The notes: a model not told the origin generated them from the sequence alone. 30,774 bases of DNA from Verrucomicrobiales bacterium (GCA_013911195.1 JACETS010000007.1:1-30774); one strand, 5' to 3'. Shown: positions 1 through 9,590, counted from the stretch's first letter. Numbers and translations are program-made.

Positions 1-1500
1 CCATCATTCGATGAGATTGAGAAATATAAAAAAGTCGATGACCCAAATAACTATGCAAGACTAATTGATCAACTTCTTAAACGTCCAGAATTTGGCGAAA
101 GATTGGCAAGCTCCTGGATGAATGTTGCTCGCTACGCAGAAGATCAAGCTCATCAAGTTGGTAGTGATAAGAAATTTTTCTACCCGCATGCACATAAGTA
201 TAGGCAATGGGTGATAGAAGCTTTTAATCATGATTTGCCATATGATGATTTTATTCGCTTGCAACTTGCTGCTGATAAGGTTGACGACGTTGACGAGAAA
301 GATTTTGCTGCCCTTGGTTTTCTTGGATTAGGCCCTCAATACTACAACCGTGGCCGACTTGAAGTGAAGGCTGAAGAATGGGAGGATAGTGTTGATGTAG
401 TTAGTCGTGGCTTTATGGCTCTAACTGTTGCCTGTGCTCGGTGTCATGATCATAAGTACGATCCCATCAGTACAGCTGACTATCATGCTTTCGCAGGTGT
501 ATTTGCCAGCACTGAAATCCATAAACGTGAAATTGTAGACAGTACCGGTGATAAGTCTCATATTCATATCGTCAAGGATGGGAAGGTTCAAGATTTACCG
601 ATTTTCAAGCGGGGTGATGTCACTGATAAAGGAGAAGTAATACCGAGAGGATTTCTGGAAATTTTATCTGATAGAGATTCCAAGAAATATACTAATGGGA
701 GTGGCAGGTTAGAACTCGCTAATGCAATAGCTAGCTCAGAAAATCCGTTAACTGCCAGAGTGGCTGTAAACCGGATTTGGCAATTATTCTTTGGTCAAGG
801 TCTTGTAAAAACAACCAGCAATTTTGGCAGTCTGGGAGGATTGCCATCTCATCCAGAATTACTTGATTATTTAGCGATTACTTTTATGGAAAACGGCTGG
901 TCCATAAAAGATTTAATCAAACGTATTCTGTTATCATCAACTTACAGACAAAGTTCTTTTGTGATTTCTTTAAAGCGTCAAAAAGATGAGGAAAATAAAT
1001 ATTATTCTTATTTTCCTAGGAGAAGGCTTTCCGCAGAGATGCTTCGCGATTCAATGTTATTAGTTTCTGGAGAGATGGAGAGCGGAGACAGGGGAGCTGA
1101 ATCTCTGAAGGTGTCTGACAAAAAGAATTTGAGACGAACTATTTATTCAAGAATTAGCCGGAAAGAACTAGACCATTATCTTGCTCTTTTTGATTATCCA
1201 GATCCTAATATTCATAGTTCTTCTCGTGATGAAACTATCACGCCTGCACAAAAACTTTATTTTATTAATAGTGAATTTGTTATTGAAAGATCGAAAAAAA
1301 TATCACTAGAAATTACCTCCAATAATATCAATGAATCGATAATTAAAATGTATCAAAAAATCTTATCTCGATCTCCTTCTAATCAGGAATTATTAAGGTC
1401 TGTTGAGTACATCGGAGTGGTTGAAGAAAAGAAAGAAGAACGCTGGCAACGATTTGCCCAGAATTTACTCATCTCAAACGAATTTATTTTCCGTGATTAA
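1..1500 (+). CDS. PSD1-type DUF1549/DUF1553 protein, 5' truncated
   Basis: The reading frame is open from the first base, so the N-terminus lies left of the window; 499 residues are visible. The start of the visible part matches the DUF1549 core (WMNVARYAEDQ, near residue 39), followed by a c-type haem motif CARCH inside ACARCHDHKYDPIS. The C-terminal half is DUF1553, with NPLTARVAVNRIWQLFFGQG and then SHPELLDYLA and LLSSTYRQSS. Family members in Planctomycetes and Verrucomicrobia usually carry an N-terminal PSCyt1 cytochrome domain and an export signal; here those would be off the edge. The biochemical role is not established; proposals include polysaccharide or sulfated-glycan breakdown. 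The 3' end overlaps the DUF1501 gene, as expected for this conserved gene pair. Family call is firm; function is open. Confidence 0.9.
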   Translation, partial: PSFDEIEKYKKVDDPNNYARLIDQLLKRPEFGERLASSWMNVARYAEDQAHQVGSDKKFFYPHAHKYRQWVIEAFNHDLPYDDFIRLQLAADKVDDVDEKDFAALGFLGLGPQYYNRGRLEVKAEEWEDSVDVVSRGFMALTVACARCHDHKYDPISTADYHAFAGVFASTEIHKREIVDSTGDKSHIHIVKDGKVQDLPIFKRGDVTDKGEVIPRGFLEILSDRDSKKYTNGSGRLELANAIASSENPLTARVAVNRIWQLFFGQGLVKTTSNFGSLGGLPSHPELLDYLAITFMENGWSIKDLIKRILLSSTYRQSSFVISLKRQKDEENKYYSYFPRRRLSAEMLRDSMLLVSGEMESGDRGAESLKVSDKKNLRRTIYSRISRKELDHYLALFDYPDPNIHSSSRDETITPAQKLYFINSEFVIERSKKISLEITSNNINESIIKMYQKILSRSPSNQELLRSVEYIGVVEEKKEERWQRFAQNLLISNEFIFRD

Positions 1501-2902
1501 CTCAAAATATCAGCATCCAATAAAACGACGGGCGATTTTGCATCAATCTGCAATGGGTTTTGGGGCTGTTGGCTTGGCGAATCTTCTTGGGAAAAAGCTA
1601 TTAGCTAAAGGAAATGAATTTAGCTCTTTAAATAGAAGTGTTGCTCCTAGGGCAAAACGAGTCATTTTTTTGTTCCTTAACGGAGCGCCATCACACGTTG
1701 ATACTTTCGACCCGAAGCCTGACTTATTAAAGCATGAAGGCAAAAAACCAGAGGGTAAATTATATAAAGCCACAAATGCTGGTTTTTTACCATCTCCCTT
1801 AAAATTTAATCAATGTGGCGAATCTGGTCTTAAAATTAGTGAGTCTTTACCAAATTTATCTAAGCTTGCAGATGACTTATGTGTCATTAGGTCGATGCAT
1901 TGTGACGTTCCGAATCATGAACCAGCTTTGTTGCAAATGCATACTGGAGTTATACAGCCAACAAGGCCATCAATTGGAGCATGGACCATTTATGGATTAG
2001 GTTCAGAAAATGAAAACTTACCGGGCTATGTGGTTCTTCGACCGAGTCCAAAAACAGTTGTAGGTCCAGCTCTTTGGAGTGCCGGTTTTTTGCCGGCTCA
2101 ATTTCAAGCCTCAAGTGTAATCACCAAAGATATGTCATTGGAAAAGTTACTCGCAAATATTAAAAGCCCGGGCTCAGCTAAGATCGAGCAAAGAAGACAG
2201 CTAGATTTGCTTTCGAAGATGAATGAGTTTCATAATCATTCACGAAAAGCTGATTCTATTCTGGAGTCTCATATTTCGACTTTGGAGACTGCATATCGAA
2301 TGCAAATAGAGGCTACAGACGCATTTGATATTTCAAAAGAGACAACCAAAACAAAAGAAACATACGGTAATTCTAAATTTGCTCAATCATGCTTGCTTGC
2401 CAGAAGGTTAGCAGAAAGGGGAGTAAGATTTACCACCGTGTATTATACAAAAGATTCAAGTAATCAACCATGGGATACACACGAAAATCATTACGAATCT
2501 CACGCAAAACTTTGTGCTGATGCAGACAAAGCCGCTGCAGCTTTAATTAATGATTTAAAATCTAGGGGCCTTCTTGAAGATACTTTGGTGATATTCGGCG
2601 GAGAATTCGGAAGGACTCCATATGCTCAGAACCACCAAAAAAAGAAACCTGGTCGAGATCATCATCATACTGCGTTTTCAATGATGCTAGCGGGAGCTGG
2701 CCTGAAGGGAGGTTTTGCATATGGTAAATCAGATGAGTTTGGCATGAATGCTATTGAAAATCCTGTTCATGTGCATGATTTACATGCCACGATTCTCTAT
2801 CTTCTCGGTATTGATCATGAAAAACTTACCTATCGATACGCTGGTAGGGATTTTCGTCTTACTGATGTTTATGGACGCGTTGTACACGAATTAATGTCAT
2901 AG
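1493..2902 (+). CDS. DUF1501 family protein (sulfatase-like fold), exported
   Basis: DUF1501 proteins belong to the alkaline-phosphatase/sulfatase-like superfamily and almost always sit beside a PSD1 gene. The hallmark segments are present: VIFLFLNGAPSHVDTFDPKP near the N-terminus, a CVIRSMHCDVPNHEPALLQM-type segment, GGEFGRTPYAQ and GRDHHHTAFSMML toward the end. I chose the GTG at 1493 (MINSKYQHPIKRRAILHQ): it overlaps the PSD1 stop by 8 bases and puts a KRR plus hydrophobic stretch (AMGFGAVGLANLLG) at the N-terminus, like the degenerate Tat signals of this family. A TTG further upstream at 1403 would add 30 residues that only shadow the PSD1 frame. No Shine-Dalgarno is visible; translational coupling to the upstream gene is likely. 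Substrate unknown. Confidence 0.88.
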   Translation: MINSKYQHPIKRRAILHQSAMGFGAVGLANLLGKKLLAKGNEFSSLNRSVAPRAKRVIFLFLNGAPSHVDTFDPKPDLLKHEGKKPEGKLYKATNAGFLPSPLKFNQCGESGLKISESLPNLSKLADDLCVIRSMHCDVPNHEPALLQMHTGVIQPTRPSIGAWTIYGLGSENENLPGYVVLRPSPKTVVGPALWSAGFLPAQFQASSVITKDMSLEKLLANIKSPGSAKIEQRRQLDLLSKMNEFHNHSRKADSILESHISTLETAYRMQIEATDAFDISKETTKTKETYGNSKFAQSCLLARRLAERGVRFTTVYYTKDSSNQPWDTHENHYESHAKLCADADKAAAALINDLKSRGLLEDTLVIFGGEFGRTPYAQNHQKKKPGRDHHHTAFSMMLAGAGLKGGFAYGKSDEFGMNAIENPVHVHDLHATILYLLGIDHEKLTYRYAGRDFRLTDVYGRVVHELMS

Positions 2903-2925
2903 ATTTTATTCTTGTTCCTTCGCCA

Positions 2926-2933
2926 AGGAGGTG
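2926..2933 (+). promoter_or_regulatory. Shine-Dalgarno of lysS
   Basis: AGGAGGTG is a near-complete anti-16S match. It is one of only two clear ribosome binding sites I found in the window, and it decides the lysS start (ATG at 2949 rather than the GTG at 2931 that it contains). Confidence 0.6.
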
Positions 2934-2948
2934 TTTGTTATTCCTCTT

Positions 2949-4433
2949 ATGTCAGATGAGGAAAATAAGAGTACCGAAGAGGAACTTATCGCTGTTAGGC
3001 GTGAAAAGTTAAATAGGCTTAGAGAACTAGGAGTAAATCCTTACGGTGAGAGGTTTTTAATTGATAAGGAAATTGATGAATTGAGTGAATCTTTTACCGA
3101 AGGCTCTAAAGTTGTGGTTGCCGGTAGGATAACTGCCCACAGAGACATGGGGAAAAGTCATTTTTTCGATATATCTGATTTTAAGGGGCGAATACAATGT
3201 TACCTTAATGCTAAGGCAGTTGGAGAAGAAAGCTTTGAAATATTCAAACAATTAGATCTTGGTGACTGGATAGGTGTTGAAGGGGAAACTTTTAAAACCA
3301 AAGTCGGTGAACCAACTGTTAAGGTGGAATCTTTCAAAGTGCTTTCGAAGTCTCTAAGACCATTGCCTGATAAATACCATGGCCTCTCTGATAAAGAAAC
3401 CCGCTACAGACAAAGGTATCTAGATTTAGTCTCTAATGAAGCAAGTAGAAATGTTTTTCTGAAACGATCATTGATCGTTAGAGAAATTAGAGACTTTCTC
3501 CAAGACCGCGGTTTCATCGAGGTAGAAACACCGATGCTTCAGGATGTCCCTGGTGGAGCCGCAGCTAGGCCATTTGAAACTCATCATAATGCTTTGAATA
3601 TGCCTCTTTATATGAGAATTGCTCCAGAGCTTTTTCTGAAGAGGTTGTTAGTTGGCGGAATGACTAAAGTTTTCGAACTGAATCGCAATTTCAGGAATGA
3701 AGGTATTAGTAGAAGGCACAATCCTGAATTTACAATGCTTGAGGCCTACTGGGCATATGCTGATTTTGAGGCTATGGCTGATCTTGTTGAGGAAATGGTA
3801 TGTACGGTTGCAGAAAAATATTGTGGAGGTTTGAATATTGAGACAAAAGATGAAGAAGGTAACGTTACCAAAAATATCAATCTAAGTAGGCCTTGGAAAA
3901 GAGCCCCATACAAAGAGCTCATCAAAGATGTTGCTGGTCAAGATTGGTTTGAAATTACTGCAGATCAGAGACGTGAAAAATGCGCTGAACTTGGGGTTGA
4001 GATATCCAAACAAATGGAAGATTACGAAGTTACCCAGCAGGTTTTTGAAAAGCTAGTTGAAGAAAAAACATTTGATCCTCTTTATGTTACTCACGTGCCT
4101 AAAGAACTAGTTCCTTTGGCTAAACAAAATACTGATGATGATTCTTTAGTTGATGTTTATGAGCTTATTATAAATGGTCAAGAAATATCACCTGGTTATT
4201 CTGAATTAAATGATCCTGATATTCAAAGACAACGACTTATGGATCAGGCAGGTGAGGAGACTCAAAAAGTGGATGAAGAGTTTCTAACCGCTTTAGAGCA
4301 TGGAATGCCTCCTGCTGGTGGTATAGGGATTGGAATTGACAGACTAGTCATTATGCTGACTAGCGCTGAATCGATTAGAGATGTCGTACTTTTTCCACAG
4401 TTGAAAAAAAGTGGAGACGAGGAGAATTCCTAA
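2949..4433 (+). CDS. lysS: Lysine--tRNA ligase, class II
   Basis: This enzyme charges tRNA-Lys with lysine in the cytoplasm. The 494-residue length is close to that of bacterial LysRS. After an N-terminal helix comes an OB-fold anticodon-binding domain (about residues 55-150), then the class II catalytic core: RYRQRYLDLV, motif 2 around FRNEGISRRHNPEFTMLEAY, and motif 3 GGIGIGIDRLVIMLT followed by RDVVLFPQLK. The ATG at 2949 is preferred over the GTG at 2931 because the Shine-Dalgarno AGGAGGTG (2926-2933) includes that GTG and so cannot serve it; spacing to the ATG is about 15 bases, a little long. It starts 46 bases after the DUF1501 stop and is followed 40 bases later by a LolC/E-type permease. 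Confidence 0.97.
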   Translation: MSDEENKSTEEELIAVRREKLNRLRELGVNPYGERFLIDKEIDELSESFTEGSKVVVAGRITAHRDMGKSHFFDISDFKGRIQCYLNAKAVGEESFEIFKQLDLGDWIGVEGETFKTKVGEPTVKVESFKVLSKSLRPLPDKYHGLSDKETRYRQRYLDLVSNEASRNVFLKRSLIVREIRDFLQDRGFIEVETPMLQDVPGGAAARPFETHHNALNMPLYMRIAPELFLKRLLVGGMTKVFELNRNFRNEGISRRHNPEFTMLEAYWAYADFEAMADLVEEMVCTVAEKYCGGLNIETKDEEGNVTKNINLSRPWKRAPYKELIKDVAGQDWFEITADQRREKCAELGVEISKQMEDYEVTQQVFEKLVEEKTFDPLYVTHVPKELVPLAKQNTDDDSLVDVYELIINGQEISPGYSELNDPDIQRQRLMDQAGEETQKVDEEFLTALEHGMPPAGGIGIGIDRLVIMLTSAESIRDVVLFPQLKKSGDEENS

Positions 4434-4473
4434 TTTAGCGGTGCCCTGAAGATAAATTCAATGGTTAGTTGTA

Positions 4474-5826
4474 GTGATTAAAAATTTTAGTCTTTTTTTG
4501 GCTTTAAGATATTTGAAGCCAAAGCGTACCTACGTATCTATAATAACTCTAATATCGATAATTGGGGTTGCATTGGGGGTTGGAGTTTTAATTGTCGTCA
4601 TTGCAGTGATGACAGGTTTTGAAAAGCGACTTGAGGATTTGATATTAGGTTTCGAACCTCACCTCAGGGTAGAACAATATGGCTTTGCTGATGCTTCAGA
4701 TCCAAATTTAGATGCAGCTGGATGGGATGTATTAATGGAAAAAATTGAGGGGGTTGAGAAGGTGAAATCTGTTGCTCCCTATGTAATGGGTCAGGTGCTT
4801 CTTCAATTTGGTAGTGATGCGTCGCGTCGACAATCTGCTTTGATGATGATGGGTATTGATTCATCGGAAAGTAGTTTAAGCGAAAGAATTAAAGAGATTG
4901 TTGATCAGGGTAATCTGGATCTATCATATCAACCAGAAGAGGGTAAGTATGGATGCTTAGTCTCCTTACAGTTTGCCGAAAGGAACGGGTTACAGCTTGG
5001 TGAGCATATTGAGGCATTTTCAACTGCTGACATTGAACCTATTGTTACTGATCTTTTCGAAGCTGCTGATAATGATGAACTTGATGATGAAGAGCTTAGA
5101 AAAAGGGTCAGGGAATTAACTGAAAGTATCAAAACCCCTAAAGACTTGATAGTCACAGGTATATTTGATTCCGTCAGATATGGGGAAATGATTTTGATTC
5201 CATTAGAAATTGGACAGGATTTGTATGAATTGGGTTCAAACATACATGGTTTGTCTATTGAATTAGATGATCCATTTTTGGCGGATCTAATTAAAGAAAA
5301 ATCTTTTAACCAAATTATGCCAATAGGTTGGCAGTCTCAAACTTGGATAGAACGCAATAAACAGTTATTCGCAACAATCAGAAACGAGAGGGGGATGATG
5401 TATTTTGTTCTTTTCTTTATAATTCTTGTTGCCGCTTTTAGTACGATGAACACAATGATTACAGTTACAGTCCAAAAGCGTCATGAAATTGGTGTCATGA
5501 AAGCTCTAGGGGCAAAGATCTCACAGATTGTTGGTGTCTTCATAGGACAAGGATTAATCGTTGGATTTATTGGTTCAATTTCAGGATTGGCCGGAGGGTC
5601 TCTGGTTCTTTATTATCGAAATGGAATAAGGGAAATCCTTTCTAGAAATTTGGGTGTCGAGGTGTTTCCAGAAGAAATGTATGGAGTTGCGGAGATACCC
5701 GCGCAAATAATTCCTAGTGACATCGCAATTATTTGTATGGGAGCATTTATATTATGTACTCTGGCGGCTCTGCCACCCGCATATATGGTGGCAAGACTTG
5801 ACCCTGCTAAAGCGCTAAGAGATTAG
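4474..5826 (+). CDS. LolC/LolE-family ABC transporter permease
   Basis: This is a 450-residue inner-membrane permease of the FtsX/MacB type that handles lipoprotein release toward the outer membrane. It has an N-terminal LALRYLKPKRTY motif and transmembrane segment (about 22-47, ISIIGVALGVGVLIVVIAVM), a large periplasmic domain (48-310) and the FtsX-like core with three membrane segments at the C-terminus. Typical motifs are MNTMITVTVQKRHEIGVMKA and LGAKISQIVGVFIGQG, ending in PAYMVARLDPAKALRD. It is longer than a typical LolC/E (about 400), partly through a charged insertion at about residues 185-222 (EAADNDELDDEELRKRVREL). The start is GTG; an ATG at 4461 is out of frame. No LolD ATPase is in the window, so the partner must be encoded elsewhere or the permease acts as a homodimer (LolF-like). 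The last 4 bases overlap the convergent CotH-like gene. Confidence 0.85.
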   Translation: MIKNFSLFLALRYLKPKRTYVSIITLISIIGVALGVGVLIVVIAVMTGFEKRLEDLILGFEPHLRVEQYGFADASDPNLDAAGWDVLMEKIEGVEKVKSVAPYVMGQVLLQFGSDASRRQSALMMMGIDSSESSLSERIKEIVDQGNLDLSYQPEEGKYGCLVSLQFAERNGLQLGEHIEAFSTADIEPIVTDLFEAADNDELDDEELRKRVRELTESIKTPKDLIVTGIFDSVRYGEMILIPLEIGQDLYELGSNIHGLSIELDDPFLADLIKEKSFNQIMPIGWQSQTWIERNKQLFATIRNERGMMYFVLFFIILVAAFSTMNTMITVTVQKRHEIGVMKALGAKISQIVGVFIGQGLIVGFIGSISGLAGGSLVLYYRNGIREILSRNLGVEVFPEEMYGVAEIPAQIIPSDIAIICMGAFILCTLAALPPAYMVARLDPAKALRD

Positions 5827-8800
5827 TTTATAATATTTAATTTTAATCTAAAATATTTCATTGATGAGGAATCGTTTTCATTCCTATTATCAATTTTCAA
5901 AGAGATATTGGCGGTATTTTTGTCTAATTTCATCTGAGAAATTACTTCAAAGGCCTCAACGTTGTACCATTTCTGAAGGTCATTAGATTTTTGAGGGATA
6001 AAAGTAATATCATCAGCTAGTAGATTTTTTTGGTAATTGAAAATTATATATCCATTTTGAATCTCAATTTGTTGGGTGGCAAAATCATTGAACGCGTATT
6101 TTATCAGCTCGTCACCCTCAAATTGAGTATTATCAAAAGTGCCAGGATTCCCTCCATCATCAGCGCTCGACCTCCAGCTGGTATTAAGGTTGGGATTAAA
6201 AATTGATTTTGGATCGATTCTTACAAGACTAGGTCCGTCACCATCAGATGATTCGTACCAAGGCGCTTTGTCATCATATTTGAAACTCTCAATTATTTCC
6301 CCTTGAGCATCAATCAGTGTTATTCTTTCGCCTCCGTTATCCAGTTGTCCCTCATAGTTTTCAGGAGTGATTACTATTCTTTCCTCTGGTTTTAAACTCT
6401 TACTATGATTGAATTCATAGCGTATGCCTTCTGTAAACTTTACACCTGTAAGCTCAATGATCTGATTAGAAGTATTCATTAGTTCTACGAATTCATTTTC
6501 TTCAGAATTTCCGGCTGGATTATAATGAATTTCTGAAATCACCAAATTGCCGGCTTTTGCAGGAGTTCCTACTATAAATGTGGCTTCATTTAGGGCTGAC
6601 CAAATATTATTTCTAAGAATTCTGGCTTTGACTGTCCCACTCGATGATAAACTTATTGTACTGGAGTATTCTTTGGCATTGGCCGAAATTCCATTAGATG
6701 GCCTTGTTTCAAAAGAAAGTTTTGGAAGTATAAGAAAGTCACTTCCTCCTCTTGAAGTATTCATTCCCTGAATAGCGAGTATATTTTTTCCTATCTTTAG
6801 ATCGGAAATAGACTGTGAAATATCAACTGGCTCAAATTCCACGGCTAGTGAATCCGGATGAGATTTTGTTGCCCTTGAATTCCAGGTCAAGGTTTGAGGG
6901 TTATTTTTTCCTGCAACGAATTTCCCATTAATGAAAGCGGCATAGCCGTCATCATATTTCACATTTAAAATTAATCTTGAAATTTGATTTAAGACTTGCT
7001 GATCCGATATCGTGAACTCAAGGCGCATCAAGCAAGAGGCGTTTTTTCCCAACATTGAAAGAATTGGGAATTTAATGAATTCATCATACTCTCCAATAGT
7101 TCTTTCAAATCCGATACCAGTTTCACCAAGCTGCCAAGAAGAGTCGTCATAATTGACTTGTGTCCATTTTTGATTGAGGCCTGAATCCTCTAATTCAATA
7201 AGAATAAGTGTTCTATGATTCTCTCCGATAAGTATTGTTTCATTTGTTTGGACTGACGATAGGTGGGGATCTGAGCCATCTAAAGTGTAAAATATAATGC
7301 CGCTATTATTTGGGTTTTCTATGCCAAGAGTATAGTTGTTGGTTACTTGGCCTCCTAGATGAGAAAATTTTGGAGATTTTGTAGTTGGATATAAATCACG
7401 TGCGATTAATTGATTTAGAAGAATCTCAGTTCTGTTTGGGAGGTAAGATTCAAAAATCCAATTCTGCGTTGTCCTGTAATGCTCATTTCTTGTGTAGAGA
7501 TCAAATTGTGACCGATTCCATCTTCCCGAATCTACATCTCTTCTATAATCACCCCAGCGCGCAGATTCCGCGATGATTGGTAGTTCTAATTCCAATGACC
7601 TTTTTTGCCATATTTTTTTTGCTCCTTCAGGACTTAATGGACCTGAATTAAACATGTGTTTTCTTATGCGATCGGCGAATCTCAATTTATACCAATCGTT
7701 CTTCATTAAGTTTTGGTGAATGCCCGTAGGCCTTTTATTTCCATTTTTGTTTGTTACGTCTGTTAATAGGGCATTGCTAATAGGTTTAGGGCTTTGAATT
7801 GCTCCGGCATTGTTGGGAGATAATGCAAATTCACTGTCCCAAGGAAAAAAACGAAATGGTTCACCATCAGGACCATTTCCTGCTGCTCTCCAATTATGAC
7901 CATCCCAGTCACGATTGCCGATATAAAAATTAAGAAGGATGTAATCGATGAAAGAGTTAACATGAAGGTGTTTCTCCAATGTTTTATAGTCTTGTGGCGA
8001 ATTGATTCTTTTTGATGTGAGGTTTGCCATCACGTTGTAGTTCGCCATGGATCCATTCGTTGCGGCACTAGAATTTATGGCGTCATAACTGGATTCTTTT
8101 TCTCCAAAGTATGCTTCCATGTAATCGGCATCAGGCCTCTCGTGTATGTGATAAATTCCCCAGTAGAGTCCATTAATGTATAAATGAACCCAGCGTCCAT
8201 GTACGCCTGTATTACCCATTGCAAGGAAGAGGTCATTTGCGAATTGATCACGGTTATATTGTGCATATTTCGATTGATAATAGTGTCGATGTGTCCAACC
8301 AAAATTGAATCCACCCCTAAGTTGAAGGTAATCAAATTCCTGTACTGAGCTTTTACCGAATGGTCCATTTTTGAAAAGTGGATATTTTAACTTTCCTTCG
8401 CCGTATTCTTTTCGAAATCGTAAACTAAAGCTATGTTTAGGAATATCCGGATTTCTGCTGCTACCGCCTTGTACTCTCATTCCAGAGTCAATTTGAAATT
8501 TTTCCTCGTCATCATTTTGAGATAAAAATTCCATCGAAACTGGTCTTTCCCATGATTCACCCTGACTTTGAGGGTTCTGATAGATACCTGAACGGCTATT
8601 ATAAAAATCATTTGGATTAATGGCGACAGATAAACTAGGTAATGCCTGTAGTGAAGGGATGATAAGATCATTGTATTCAGGAGAATTGACTATTTCAGGA
8701 TCCATTTCATAATCAGCTAGTTTTCCTGCCCAATACTTAGGTAGGTTTGGTCCTGTATTCGGTTGTTTAATAACACTTTCTGGGAATATGTACGTGTGCG

Positions 8801-9590
8801 TGTCTACATTTGTTGGTACGAATCTATCTTTGAATGCTACGGCTCTTATCACTCTCGTTTCATCTATCAATATAGGCTCTGTATATTCTATTCCATTATT
8901 CAGAGTTGGGGTACTTCCATCTTCAGTATAGACAATGGAGCAGTCCTCGGTTTTGCTGCTAATTTCAAGACTAAAGGGCTCGAAATACAGGCCTCGATCT
9001 TTGCTAAATTTTGTGTCATTCACAAAACCACTAACAATTGGACCATTATTTTGTTCTCCGGGTGAAGGTTCTAAAAAATATCCAAAACTCCAGAGATCTG
9101 CATCGACAGTTTTAATGCCATAAGAAATATTTTTTGGAGTTGAAGCGAGCACAGGTTCAAACTCTTGTATGATTGTGAGTCCGTCAGATCCAATTAGTGC
9201 CAGATATTCTCCATTACTATCGATTGAAAAATTAGTATGAAAGTTACCATCTGGGTCTTTAGGGCTATTTTTAAATTTGCCTGATGCAAAAATAACTAAA
9301 TAAGCGCCAGAGTTAATTTTAGCTTCTTCAGGAAATGTCCATTTTCTTAAATTATTGCGGTCGTCTGTTAAAAATAGCCCCGCAAGATTGATCTCTGACG
9401 AATTAGGATTATGCAACTCGATCCAGTCTGAATTTTCTCCGTATCCATCCTTTATAGAGTCTTTGTTGTTGGTCATAAATTCAGTTATGACCAAGTTCGC
9501 AGCTCGGGTTTGAGATGAGAAAAAAAACTGCCAGAAGCTAATTAATGAAAGTATAAAAAAAATACGTTTTGTTATATTTTTTTTTATCAC
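5823..9590 (-). CDS. Secreted CotH-kinase / lamin-tail domain protein (1255 aa)
   Basis: A signal peptide (hydrophobic 10-25, cleavage near SQTRA-ANLV at about 30) points to export. Domains in order: lamin-tail (LTD) 32-160 (SDWIELHNPNSSEINLAG); chitobiase/hexosaminidase C-like 190-268 (YTEDGSTPT); CotH kinase-like 315-640 (MRVQGGSSRN, QYNRDQFANDLFLAMGN, HLYINGLYWGIYHIHERPD, FRFFPWDSEFAL); a second chitobiase-like module begun at 745-790 (FYTLDGSDP) and completed at 962-1008 (TVKARILRNNIWSALNEATF), split by a jelly-roll, galactose-binding-like module (805-960, VNYDDSSWQLGETGIGFER); a second LTD 1014-1110 (LVISEIHYNPAG). CotH kinases phosphorylate serines in spore coat proteins of Bacillus; the role in Verrucomicrobia is unknown, with cell-surface or extracellular protein modification plausible. 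GTG start, no Shine-Dalgarno. No PEP-CTERM or other sorting tail is visible. Confidence 0.85.
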   Translation of the reverse strand: MIKKNITKRIFFILSLISFWQFFFSSQTRAANLVITEFMTNNKDSIKDGYGENSDWIELHNPNSSEINLAGLFLTDDRNNLRKWTFPEEAKINSGAYLVIFASGKFKNSPKDPDGNFHTNFSIDSNGEYLALIGSDGLTIIQEFEPVLASTPKNISYGIKTVDADLWSFGYFLEPSPGEQNNGPIVSGFVNDTKFSKDRGLYFEPFSLEISSKTEDCSIVYTEDGSTPTLNNGIEYTEPILIDETRVIRAVAFKDRFVPTNVDTHTYIFPESVIKQPNTGPNLPKYWAGKLADYEMDPEIVNSPEYNDLIIPSLQALPSLSVAINPNDFYNSRSGIYQNPQSQGESWERPVSMEFLSQNDDEEKFQIDSGMRVQGGSSRNPDIPKHSFSLRFRKEYGEGKLKYPLFKNGPFGKSSVQEFDYLQLRGGFNFGWTHRHYYQSKYAQYNRDQFANDLFLAMGNTGVHGRWVHLYINGLYWGIYHIHERPDADYMEAYFGEKESSYDAINSSAATNGSMANYNVMANLTSKRINSPQDYKTLEKHLHVNSFIDYILLNFYIGNRDWDGHNWRAAGNGPDGEPFRFFPWDSEFALSPNNAGAIQSPKPISNALLTDVTNKNGNKRPTGIHQNLMKNDWYKLRFADRIRKHMFNSGPLSPEGAKKIWQKRSLELELPIIAESARWGDYRRDVDSGRWNRSQFDLYTRNEHYRTTQNWIFESYLPNRTEILLNQLIARDLYPTTKSPKFSHLGGQVTNNYTLGIENPNNSGIIFYTLDGSDPHLSSVQTNETILIGENHRTLILIELEDSGLNQKWTQVNYDDSSWQLGETGIGFERTIGEYDEFIKFPILSMLGKNASCLMRLEFTISDQQVLNQISRLILNVKYDDGYAAFINGKFVAGKNNPQTLTWNSRATKSHPDSLAVEFEPVDISQSISDLKIGKNILAIQGMNTSRGGSDFLILPKLSFETRPSNGISANAKEYSSTISLSSSGTVKARILRNNIWSALNEATFIVGTPAKAGNLVISEIHYNPAGNSEENEFVELMNTSNQIIELTGVKFTEGIRYEFNHSKSLKPEERIVITPENYEGQLDNGGERITLIDAQGEIIESFKYDDKAPWYESSDGDGPSLVRIDPKSIFNPNLNTSWRSSADDGGNPGTFDNTQFEGDELIKYAFNDFATQQIEIQNGYIIFNYQKNLLADDITFIPQKSNDLQKWYNVEAFEVISQMKLDKNTANISLKIDNRNENDSSSMKYFRLKLNIIN

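Noticed and set aside
1403..1492. Longer DUF1501 start from a TTG.
   Set aside because: The added residues are an out-of-frame reading of the PSD1 C-terminus and would hide the signal sequence.
2931..2948. GTG start for lysS.
   Set aside because: The GTG is part of the Shine-Dalgarno itself; the ATG at 2949 fits family length.
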